From contig CANREU010000003.1 in NCBI GenBank assembly GCA_947629725.1, positions 1-35,613 on the forward strand: a DNA stretch of 35,613 nt, given 5' to 3'. The stretch's first letter is position 1. Each line of letters starts with the position of its first letter. Both the position numbers and the translations under genes were made by a program. The DNA is from an uncultured Clostridia bacterium. Lineage in GTDB: Bacteria; Bacillota; Clostridia; Christensenellales; Borkfalkiaceae. This document shows, in pieces, positions 26,239 to 34,179 of the stretch. The notes below the pieces were generated by a model. That model was not told the DNA's origin. It was given only the letters and a program-made list of their open reading frames with translations, and made no database searches.

Positions 26239-27450
26239 TCATTTCCTCTTCTTTTCATTGTAGGGATCGGGCAAGGGCGCAAGGGTGGAGACAGCGGAGA
26301 CAGAGTTGATGTTCTGCACCGACGCATAGAGCCACTTCTCCGCACGAACGATCTCTTCCCCATCCACAATGGTGATGTAGCGGAAGACGAGGTTCATTTG
26401 GTTTCCGCTGGGCACGGAGATGAACCAGAAGGTCCCGTTATAGTATTTTGCGGGCGAACTGTTGAGGTCTACAAGGTTGTAGGTGCCCGCGCCCGAGTCG
26501 TTGTATCTGTACACCTTGATCCCGCGGCCCGTCTTTTCGTCCCACGCCCAGCCGCTCGTCGAAATGGCGTCGCCTACGGCGTTCTTCGCGCTCACGAATG
26601 TTACGGTGTACTTCTGCTCCGTGCTCGAGTCCTTCATGCCGAAGTAGAGGTGGCAACTCTTGCCGTCTTCGCCGATGCCGATGTGGACCTGCTGCGGCGC
26701 CCAATTCCCGGTGGGCGTGAGGAGCATCTCGAAATCAACGGGCGTGTTGAGAGCCGGAAGGTTCTCCGTGCGGGTGACGTAGCCGCACTGCGTGCAGCGC
26801 CACGTCTTCTTGCCGTCGCGCGTCTGCGTGGCGGAGATCGTTTCGGGCTCCCCCTCCGTGTGGGGCGCAAAATCCGCTTTATAGGTGCAGTTGGTCACGG
26901 TGCCGTTCTGCTCCCGCTTGGTGTTGGTGCAGGCGTGGTAGTGCCCGTCTTTATCGGACGTCCACCCCTCTTCGAGACTGTGCTCCCCCGTCGCGGGGAT
27001 CGACCCGTAGCCGTTGCTATCGTAACCCGCGTCGTTGCGGGGGGCGCCGCACTCCGCGCACTTCCACTGGCCGTAGCCGTTGGAAAAACAGGTCTCCTGC
27101 ACTTCGCGGGCAACAATCTCCCACGTGTGGGCAGCAAGAGGCAGCGGCATCGTGACAACGTTGCCGCAGACCGTGCATTCGTATTTGCCCTCGCCCGCCA
27201 CCGAACAGGAGGACGGCGTCGTCTCCTCGACGAGTTCAAAGGTGCAGCGGGCGTATTGGTCGCGCGAGTTGCAGTTCTCGTCGAGACAGGCATGCCAATG
27301 GGAATAGGTGCCGTCCGAAAGCTGGGCGTTCGACCACGACTCCTCCCACGTGTGGGCGGTGCGGCCGAGCGCCAGATTGCAGCCGCCGAGAAGGGCAAGC
27401 GCAGAGCAGCCCGCAAGAACGGCGACCGTAACGGCTATCCACTTTTTCAT
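26239..27450 (-). CDS. Predicted lipoprotein with Cys/His/Trp-rich repeats, first gene of the MoxR/VWA operon
   Basis: MKKWIAVTVAVLAGCSALALLGGCNLALG; repeated HTWEE...HWHAC...C, CTVCG, CAECG and CTQCG modules; 15-nt gap to the next gene. Confidence 0.8.
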   Translation of the reverse strand: MKKWIAVTVAVLAGCSALALLGGCNLALGRTAHTWEESWSNAQLSDGTYSHWHACLDENCNSRDQYARCTFELVEETTPSSCSVAGEGKYECTVCGNVVTMPLPLAAHTWEIVAREVQETCFSNGYGQWKCAECGAPRNDAGYDSNGYGSIPATGEHSLEEGWTSDKDGHYHACTNTKREQNGTVTNCTYKADFAPHTEGEPETISATQTRDGKKTWRCTQCGYVTRTENLPALNTPVDFEMLLTPTGNWAPQQVHIGIGEDGKSCHLYFGMKDSSTEQKYTVTFVSAKNAVGDAISTSGWAWDEKTGRGIKVYRYNDSGAGTYNLVDLNSSPAKYYNGTFWFISVPSGNQMNLVFRYITIVDGEEIVRAEKWLYASVQNINSVSAVSTLAPLPDPYNEKKRK

Positions 27451-27579
27451 ACTCCACCTCCGCGCTCATCCGGAGCGCTCCGCTTCGCAGACGCGCGCCG
27501 TCTGCATAGGACGCTGCATAATTTTTTATTTTATGCATGGACTTTTTTCGCTTACGAAAAGCCCCTATTTTTACGTCCT
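27451..27579 (-). promoter_or_regulatory. Candidate structured 5' leader RNA of the MoxR/VWA operon
   Basis: Several stems read directly: 27506-27513/27574-27581, 27515-27521/27531-27537, 27545-27550/27555-27560, 27487-27493/27499-27505, 27462-27467/27473-27478; GGAGG RBS at 27457-27461. Confidence 0.5.
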
Positions 27580-27584
27580 ATACC

Positions 27585-27613
27585 ATTATACTGATAAATT
27601 TCCGTTTCGTCAA
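27585..27613 (-). promoter_or_regulatory. Sigma-70-type promoter for the MoxR/VWA operon
   Basis: Minus strand TTGACG - 17 bp - TATAAT. Confidence 0.85.
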
Positions 27614-27705
27614 CAAAAATCACTGCTATGTTGTGTGAAAATTATGAGTAAATATTTGTAAATTTTACGATTTTTATAAATTTCGGCTTTTGGTCTCTCT
27701 TTTCC

Positions 27706-27777
27706 CTCATCCCGAACCCTCGCAGAGGGAGAGTGGACCTTTTAAGATACGCTCGCCCCTTCGGGGCTCGGTATGAG
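27706..27777. repeat. Palindromic repeat, family C (copy 2)
   Basis: CTCATCCCGA ... CTTTTAAGATACGCTCG ... CTCGGTATGAG. Confidence 0.75.
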
Positions 27778-27788
27778 GAGGGCGGAAG

Positions 27789-27913
27789 GCCTACCCTTTC
27801 CCAAAGGGGAGGCTCCGCCGTAGGCGGTGGTGGGGATTGTCGATGATCGGGCTCCATCCCCATCCGTCACGGCTGCGCCGTGCCACCCTCCCCTTCCAAC
27901 GGAAGGGTAGGGC
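27789..27913. repeat. MITE-like inverted two-hairpin element, family D (copy 2)
   Basis: GCCTACCCTTTCCCAAAGGGGAGG + CCGCCGTAGGCGG ... reverse arm CCCTTCCGTTGGAAGGGGAGG + CACGGCGCAGCCGTG. Confidence 0.7.
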
Positions 27914-27992
27914 TTTGGTCGGCCGGGGCGGGGGGACTGCTCTTCTCGGCGCCACCTTCAAAAGGGGCAGGTTTCCGCCATGCCGTACAAAT

Positions 27993-28066
27993 ACGTCATG
28001 TTGAGCGTAGTCGAAACATGACCTCGTTGTAATGCGGATACCCTTCGACAAGCTCAGGGTGACGTG
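27993..28066. repeat. Palindromic repeat, family B (copy 3)
   Basis: ACGTCATGTTGAGCGTAGTCGAAACATGA ... TAATGCGGATACCCTTCGACAAGCTCAGGGTGACGTG. Confidence 0.8.
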
Positions 28067-28105
28067 TTTTGTGGCGGGGTGGGGGGTGGGCGGGGCGGAG
28101 GGCAG

Positions 28106-28135
28106 AAAAAAGAGCGGCGAGAGCCGCTCTTTTTT
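28106..28135 (-). terminator. Rho-independent terminator of the 1,644-aa lipoprotein gene
   Basis: AAAAAAGAGCGGC - gaga - GCCGCTCTTTTTT. Confidence 0.9.
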
Positions 28136-28158
28136 GGTTGGTTATTCGGTGCCGAAGA

Positions 28159-31100
28159 TCAGTCCGCCTTGATCGTGAAGTAGAGCCACGTCTGCCAACT
28201 CATATCAAAGCGTTGGCTGATCGCCTGCGAGTAACCCGTGAGGGTGCTCTTGTTCTCGCCGAGCTGCACCTTGTCGGTGAAGTCGGTACCGTCGGCCTTC
28301 TTCGCGCTCTTGAGCTTGAGCTTCATCTTCTTGCATTCGCTCGTAGTCGCATAGGTGCTCGGGAACTCCCAGTTCAACGTGAACTCGCCGCTGCTGTCCT
28401 TCGTCACCTCGTAGGTCCACTCTTTGTTGCCGATCACCTTATCGTTCTGCGTGGTATCGACCCAAACGAAGGTGAGAGTGCCGTAGTAGCTGCTCGAGAA
28501 GCCGCCGAACGACGTCCAAACGGAGATCTTCTTCCCTACGTTGGGATCGGGTGCGCCGATCTCGACATCCCAGTTTGTGGTCGTTGCGGGGTTCGACAAC
28601 TTGATCCCTTCCCAGTTGACCGTTGCGCCGGCAGGGAGATGGTAGGTCGAAGCCGCAGGCATCATCTTGGCAAGGCCGCCATTCTCGAGGTCGTAGAGCT
28701 TCGCGATCGCCTTGTTGCCGTGGATCGTCGCGCAGTACGTACCCGAATATTGATGAGAGCCCATGCTGTCGGTGTAGAAGAAGAAGTCCAACTTCTTTCC
28801 GTCGTAGGTGTCGTTGTTGACCTTGTAGGTGATCGTCCACACCTTCTTCGTGCCGTCCGCCTGCACGGTGACGGCGTCCGTGGTCTTGCGGCCCGTGACG
28901 TTGATCGTTGTTTCGGAAGCCAAGAAGTGGATGAAGTACTTCACATCGAGCGCTTCCGTCTTGATCACGTAGGTGCCGCTCGCCTCGGGAAGGTAGATGT
29001 CGGCAGTTTTTGTGGAGGGATCTCCCGTTGCATTGACGGGGACCTTCATGGTGTCGACCATCGTCTCCAAGTCGTCGCTCTTATACACGTTGACCGTGAC
29101 TTGGCCGCTCGAGATCGACTCGGGGAAGCTGAAGGAGACCGTCGTCTTCTCCGTTTCGGTGACGGTGATCGTCGCGTTGCCGCCCGCCTCCGCGGTCGCC
29201 GTGAGGGTGACATGGTCGAAGGAGTAGCGGTAGGTGCGGTTCTCCGAACCGACGATCGCGATCTTCACCACATATTCGCCCGCGTCGATCCCATAGAAGG
29301 TGTACGTCTTACTGGTGGAGGTGATGGCCACATAGCCGCTATCATACACCGCACGGTCGTCGTCTCCCTCCTTCCACAAGGAGAGTTTCACGCCGCCGCC
29401 CGCGAAACCTGCGACGGTGATGACGGACTTGGTCTTCTCCTTCACGGTGAGGGTGACGGCTTCGCTCTCGCCCGAGGTGATGGTGAGGGTGCCTTCGTCG
29501 CTTTCAGAGTAGTGGGCAAGTAGCGTGCTGTCGAGGGTCATCTTCAACGTGTACGTGCCGTCGGCAAGCCCGTAGAAGATGACGGACGCGGACTTCGCAC
29601 CCACGGAGACCGTAACGCTCTCGGTGCCCTTGCTCGCTTCGCCCTGCCATGCATCGATCGTGATGGTCCCGCTGAGGTCGAGCCCATCGGGAAGCGCGAT
29701 CGAGACGGTGTTGGCGTTCTTCTTGGTGATCGTGATATTCACTTCCTTCGTGGAGCGGACCGTGTCGCTATCCAACGAAATGTTCACCGTCTGCTCGTCG
29801 TAGGCATAAGCCTTGTAGAGGTTGGTGATCTTCACGGTGTAGTCGCCGCTCTCGAGGACGGTGAAGGTCGCCTTGCCCTTGCCCTCGTTTTCTGCGGTGG
29901 CGAGGCCCGAAACGGTGCCGCTGCTCACTGCGGGCGTGTACTTCTCATCGCCCTTCCAAAGCTCGACCGTGAGGCTCGAGATCTTGAGGCTGCCCGTCTG
30001 GTCGGCGTTGCCCTCGGGGACCGTGATGTTCACGGTGACGACGCAGTTGTTCTTCTCGGTGACCGTGAGGGTCGCGGTGCCCTCCTTCTCCGCAAAGGAG
30101 GCGGACTCGAAGGTGACGTCCGGCGCGCCGTAGACGGCGTGGATGGTGGTCGCCCTGAGGAGGTAGCTCTTATCCGTCTCGGTGAAGAAGGTGTTGTTCG
30201 TCGCCTCGATCTTCGACTCGCCGTCGGCGGTGATGCTGACCGTGCCGAGACGGTCGTTCGTGCTATACTCGCCTTCCGCCTTCTTGTAATAGATCGTTGC
30301 CGTGAGAGTTCCCTTCGGATAGTCGTTGGGATACTCGATGTTTACGGTCAACTTGCCCATATCCGACTCATAGGTACGCGTATCATCTGCGGAAGCGCCC
30401 GGATAGAAGTTCTCCGCGACCGCCTTCACGACATAGATATGGGTGCCCTTCGTCCAATACGTCTTGGGAATATCCCACGTATAGGAAGTCTTTGAGGATT
30501 CTGCGGGGATCGTTGCGATCGCCGCCTCGCCGTCTTTGAGCCAGATCTCATAGCCCGTCGCGTTCGTGACGCTCGACCAGCCGACCTGCGTCTTCCGGAA
30601 ATTATTCTTGATGGACGACGTCAACGAAGGACCGGCGAGCTGCGGCTTCCCTTCGATATGGAGGGTACCCGCGCCTTCGCCGTCGTAGACGATCGCGTAG
30701 ATGACGCCCGTCGCGCTCAACGTCGCCGATGCGGTCTTCTCGCCTTCGCCCGCGGTGAGGGAGATGGTGCTGTCGGTGACGGACGTCGAACTCACGGTGA
30801 GTTTGTAGAATTTGACGTGGTCGATCGCGTCGCCCGTGAAGTGGAGCGTCCAGCTGATCCCGCGGGGATCCTCGACGGTGAAGTACTGCACTCCCCTCTT
30901 CGCGAAGGAGAGGTCGAGCTTCGAGGTCGCGCTCAAGGTGTGCGACGAGGAATCGTCCGGCACGATGAGCACGGAGATCGAGAGATCCGCCTCGCCCGTG
31001 TAGCGGAAGGTGAGTTCGTGCGACCCCGTCGTAAGCAAGAAGAAGTCGGTGAACGTCTCCACCGCAGAGGTGCAGTTCACGAGCTTGGTCTGCGCCGTGT

Positions 31101-33093
31101 TGAGCACGGTGAGGCCCTTGAGGGAACCGTTGCCCTTGATGAAGATCGCGTGCGGGCCTTCGGCCGCGGCGCTGAAGGTGTAGATCTGCGCATCGTTGGG
31201 ATGAAGGACGATCTCCTTCTCCTCGTTCGCCTTGATGACATTCTCGCCCGCCGCGACTTTTACGATCTTATACTTCGCGGAAACGGCGCCCGCGAACGTC
31301 AAGACATAGGTCTTTTCGCCGTCCGCAAGGAAGGAGCCGAAGTGGGCCGTCGCTTCCGCCGACGCGTTGAGGATGGTGTCGCTTATGATCTTTACGGTGA
31401 GACCCTTGAACGCCGTGTCCGACGTCGCGGTGATGCGGTATACGCCCGCCTCGGGGACCGTGATCGCGCGCACCGCCGAGCCGGTGGTGAGGTCGACCGT
31501 GAACTCGGTGTCGAGCGTGACCGCGGGAGCGGGAGTGATGGTGTACTCCGAATAGTAGTAGCTGCTATCGCTGCCGCAGGAGAACTTGATCTTGTCGTCC
31601 CCCTCCTTCACGATGAAGCTGCCGACGCCGCTCGAAAGCGTACTCTCGACGCCGCCGATCTTCACCTTGATCGCGGAGGAGGGCTTCGTCGTGCCCATCC
31701 AAGTCGTACCCGTGATGGCATATGCGCCTGCGGGAAGGGTGATGGGATATTCAAAGCCCGTCGTCACGGCAAACGTGTTGTTCGTCGAGCCCAAAGCAAT
31801 CGTGCTCGGCGCGATCGAGAGCGCGAGGTCGTAAGCGCGGGCGTCGTATGCGGTACCGCACTTGATCCTGATCTCTTTCGTCCCCTCGGGGATGTAGAGG
31901 ATCGTCTTGTAGTGACCCTCGCGGGCGTTGTCGTCGTTCTGCTTGCCGACGTTGAGATAGTAGAAAGCGCTGTATTTTGAGCTGCTGCCCACATAAACAG
32001 TGACCGCGGGCGTGCTGCTCGGGCCCGAGACCCAACCCTGTGCGTTGGTGACCTCGAGTTCATAGAAGCCTTCGGGGACATTGCCGAGAGGAATGGAGGT
32101 GGGAGCCACGCTTCCGCCCGACGTGTCGCCGCCGATCATCGCGTTCGCATAGATCGCACCGGGAGCGAGCGCTTTCTTGAAGGTCGCCGTGCCGGCAGCG
32201 GAGATCGTGGCAGCATCCGCCGTGACTTCGATCGCCATCGCGTCCGCTTCCAAAGGAAGAGAGTTTGCGGGATAGGGCAAACCGTAACCCGTCTCATCCT
32301 TGCCCGCGATCTCCACCGTGTAGGCGTAGCCGTCCGCCGAATAGCCGAGCGGATAGAAGGAAATGGTGGCAACGCCGTCTTCGCCCGTGATCGCCGTACC
32401 GAGGATCTGAGGCTCGGATGCGGAGGTCGCCGCAGCGTCCGCCGCGTCGTCGCCTCCGGACTCCGTCTTCACGGCGCTCACTTTGAACCAAACGCCCTGC
32501 AAGGGGGACTCGTCGACCGTGGCGCTCGCCGTGACCGTGCGCTGCGCGTACCAAATCTCACTGTCTTCCCCGTGCGTGTAGGTGACGTCGCCCGCCGCAT
32601 TGGTCGAAAGCGAGCCGTTCTCGGAGGCGATCATCTCCACCCAGTCCGCAAACGGGGTGGGCTCATCGCCCAGAGCCTCAATATAGGCCTTGTAGGCGGG
32701 ATAGGCATTCACCTCCGCCTGCGTGACGCCGCACGCGCACGTACCATCAGTAAACGTGTGCGTACCCACATTCTGCTCGACTTCGGGGTGACAGGTCGCG
32801 ACCTGCTTGTGGGTGCTCTCGTTGAACTCCCACACAAACTCGTGCGCGTGACGCTCGTAGCCGCAGACGGTGCAGGTGTTCGCCTGCTCGCCCGTGCCCC
32901 AAACGTGCACGCCCGTGCCCGAGATCTGATTGCAATCGGTGTGCGCCGTGCAGACATGCCAGTGGCGGTTCGCATCGTTCGTCCATTCTTCGGAGAAAAC
33001 GTGCTTATCCTTGCCGCCGCCGCATGCCGTCATGCCGATCGCGCCGAAAACCAAACATGCGGCTGCGAGGACCGACATCCATACCTTTTTCAT
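28159..33093 (-). CDS. Giant predicted surface lipoprotein with tandem beta-sandwich (Cna-B/prealbumin-like) repeats
   Basis: MKKVWMSVLAAACLVFGAIGMTACGGGKDK lipobox; GGAGG RBS; N-terminal Cys/His module; repeated ...(G)xYxVKI... units (GDYTVKITNL, GTYTLKMTLD, GEYVVKIAIV, GTYVIKTEAL). Confidence 0.82.
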   Translation of the reverse strand: MKKVWMSVLAAACLVFGAIGMTACGGGKDKHVFSEEWTNDANRHWHVCTAHTDCNQISGTGVHVWGTGEQANTCTVCGYERHAHEFVWEFNESTHKQVATCHPEVEQNVGTHTFTDGTCACGVTQAEVNAYPAYKAYIEALGDEPTPFADWVEMIASENGSLSTNAAGDVTYTHGEDSEIWYAQRTVTASATVDESPLQGVWFKVSAVKTESGGDDAADAAATSASEPQILGTAITGEDGVATISFYPLGYSADGYAYTVEIAGKDETGYGLPYPANSLPLEADAMAIEVTADAATISAAGTATFKKALAPGAIYANAMIGGDTSGGSVAPTSIPLGNVPEGFYELEVTNAQGWVSGPSSTPAVTVYVGSSSKYSAFYYLNVGKQNDDNAREGHYKTILYIPEGTKEIRIKCGTAYDARAYDLALSIAPSTIALGSTNNTFAVTTGFEYPITLPAGAYAITGTTWMGTTKPSSAIKVKIGGVESTLSSGVGSFIVKEGDDKIKFSCGSDSSYYYSEYTITPAPAVTLDTEFTVDLTTGSAVRAITVPEAGVYRITATSDTAFKGLTVKIISDTILNASAEATAHFGSFLADGEKTYVLTFAGAVSAKYKIVKVAAGENVIKANEEKEIVLHPNDAQIYTFSAAAEGPHAIFIKGNGSLKGLTVLNTAQTKLVNCTSAVETFTDFFLLTTGSHELTFRYTGEADLSISVLIVPDDSSSHTLSATSKLDLSFAKRGVQYFTVEDPRGISWTLHFTGDAIDHVKFYKLTVSSTSVTDSTISLTAGEGEKTASATLSATGVIYAIVYDGEGAGTLHIEGKPQLAGPSLTSSIKNNFRKTQVGWSSVTNATGYEIWLKDGEAAIATIPAESSKTSYTWDIPKTYWTKGTHIYVVKAVAENFYPGASADDTRTYESDMGKLTVNIEYPNDYPKGTLTATIYYKKAEGEYSTNDRLGTVSITADGESKIEATNNTFFTETDKSYLLRATTIHAVYGAPDVTFESASFAEKEGTATLTVTEKNNCVVTVNITVPEGNADQTGSLKISSLTVELWKGDEKYTPAVSSGTVSGLATAENEGKGKATFTVLESGDYTVKITNLYKAYAYDEQTVNISLDSDTVRSTKEVNITITKKNANTVSIALPDGLDLSGTITIDAWQGEASKGTESVTVSVGAKSASVIFYGLADGTYTLKMTLDSTLLAHYSESDEGTLTITSGESEAVTLTVKEKTKSVITVAGFAGGGVKLSLWKEGDDDRAVYDSGYVAITSTSKTYTFYGIDAGEYVVKIAIVGSENRTYRYSFDHVTLTATAEAGGNATITVTETEKTTVSFSFPESISSGQVTVNVYKSDDLETMVDTMKVPVNATGDPSTKTADIYLPEASGTYVIKTEALDVKYFIHFLASETTINVTGRKTTDAVTVQADGTKKVWTITYKVNNDTYDGKKLDFFFYTDSMGSHQYSGTYCATIHGNKAIAKLYDLENGGLAKMMPAASTYHLPAGATVNWEGIKLSNPATTTNWDVEIGAPDPNVGKKISVWTSFGGFSSSYYGTLTFVWVDTTQNDKVIGNKEWTYEVTKDSSGEFTLNWEFPSTYATTSECKKMKLKLKSAKKADGTDFTDKVQLGENKSTLTGYSQAISQRFDMSWQTWLYFTIKAD

Positions 33094-33138
33094 ACATACC
33101 TCCACTAAACGCCATATCATTTTATGATACGTGCATAA

Positions 33139-33167
33139 AGAATAACACAAATTCAAAAATTATGCAA
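33139..33167 (-). promoter_or_regulatory. Probable promoter of the 1,644-aa lipoprotein gene
   Basis: Minus strand TTGCAT - 17 bp - TATTCT. Confidence 0.5.
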
Positions 33168-33444
33168 ACGTTTATGCCCGCCCTTTTTGCGCTTTTTGCG
33201 GTTTTTGTTATAAAATTTACTTATATTTTGTATAAGGAGAACTAATATATCCTTGAACTGCGCTTATATTTTTTTGCCGACAAGGGCGTTTGAGGGGCAT
33301 TTTTCGGGCTTTTTCGGGGCTTTTGAAGGGCCGCTTTTGCCCCCGCGCGCCGCCCTCCGACCCTCAACTTTTTGCATAAGTGAATTATATGCAGGGGGCG
33401 GGGAGCCTTTCTCGGCGCCCCCTTGAGGGGGAGGGCAAGTTCCC

Positions 33445-33539
33445 CTCATTCCGCCCGACGCGTAGCGGCGCACGAAGTAACGGAGCCGTAGGCGGAGTGA
33501 GTGAATCTTTTAAGATACACTCGCTACGCTCGGTATGAG
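33445..33539. repeat. Palindromic repeat, family C (copy 3)
   Basis: CTCATTCCG ... CTTTTAAGATACACTCGCTACGCTCGGTATGAG. Confidence 0.75.
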
Positions 33540-33573
33540 GGCAGGTGCCACCCCTCTCGGCGCCCCTCTTTTT

Positions 33574-33663
33574 ACGTCATTCCGAACCGTTCTACTACGT
33601 CATTCCGAACGAAGTGAGGAATCTCATAATGCGGATATGTTTCGACAAGCTCAACATGACGTG
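33574..33663. repeat. Palindromic repeat, family B (copy 4, left end duplicated)
   Basis: ACGTCATTCCGAAC twice (33574, 33597) then CTCATAATGCGGATATGTTTCGACAAGCTCAACATGACGTG. Confidence 0.8.
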
Positions 33664-33715
33664 TTTTTATAGCAGGGCGGAAGAACGTGCTCTTTCGCCG
33701 CCCACCCCTCCCTAC

Positions 33716-33972
33716 CCCCCCTCCCACGGAGGGGGCACGCGCCGCCCCTCTCGGCGCCCCCTTGAGGGGGAGGCAAGAGCCGTAAATCGGGGCGTGCGGA
33801 AAGAAACCCCCTGCCTTTGGCGGGGGGACTAAGGGGGGTGGCTGTCGATAATCGAGGGCGGACCCTCACCCCTACCCCTCCCCCTGACGCAGGGGGAGGG
33901 CAAGTGTTGAAATACCCCGCCCCCTTCAAAGGGGGCAGGTCTTGCCCCCCTCCCACGGAGGGGGCACGCGCG
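33716..33972. repeat. Mosaic repeat cluster with direct repeat CCCCCTCCCACGGAGGGGGCACGCGC (both ends) and a family A copy
   Basis: 26-bp identical strings near 33718 and 33947; 33871-33945 matches 1-125 with one fewer unit; GTCGATAATCG shared with family D copy 2 (GTCGATGATCG). Confidence 0.75.
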
Positions 33973-34005
33973 CCGTTCCGCCTACCCATTCACGGTTTTA
34001 CACGA

Positions 34006-34040
34006 AAAAGGACTTGTCTCACGCGGAGACAAGTCCTTTT
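34006..34040 (-). terminator. Rho-independent terminator, probably the native ppdK terminator
   Basis: AAAAGGACTTGTCTC - acgcg - GAGACAAGTCCTTTT, 12 nt beyond the displaced ppdK 3'-end copy. Confidence 0.85.
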
Positions 34041-34052
34041 GGGTCCATCATG

Positions 34053-34104
34053 TTACTTCCTCGGGTTCTTAATGTTCGCCTGTGCCGCTGCGAGGCAAAG
34101 CGAT
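34053..34104 (-). pseudogene. Displaced duplicate of the ppdK 3' end (ends ...AAAQANIKNPRK*)
   Basis: 40/42 identity with 34180-34221, homology continuing to 34104 with a 1-nt indel. Confidence 0.85.
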
Positions 34105-34179
34105 GTCCTCCCTCATAGCGCCAAACGGACTTCGTCCGGCACTATCGTTCGGTCGTTCCGCTCGGCGCTTGCGGCAAAC

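Noticed and set aside
7905-26270. Shared DPYNE string at the C-termini of the 4286-7927 lipoprotein and the 26239-27450 lipoprotein
   Set aside because: Only five residues in charged tails of otherwise different architecture; likely coincidence.
28069-31980. Plus-strand ORFs 28069-29523 and 30658-31980
   Set aside because: Antisense shadows of the 1,644-aa lipoprotein; no signal peptide, RBS or domain motif.
33170-33260. AT-rich stretch with TATAAG and GGAGAACTAATAT resembling a plus-strand promoter/RBS and small ORF
   Set aside because: Downstream frame is short, low-complexity and runs into repeats; no convincing -35/-10 pair found.
33297-33345. Low-complexity GGGGCATTTTTCGGGCTTTTTCGGGGCTTTTGAAGGG tract
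   Set aside because: Looks like simple sequence; no consistent period or coding signal established by eye.
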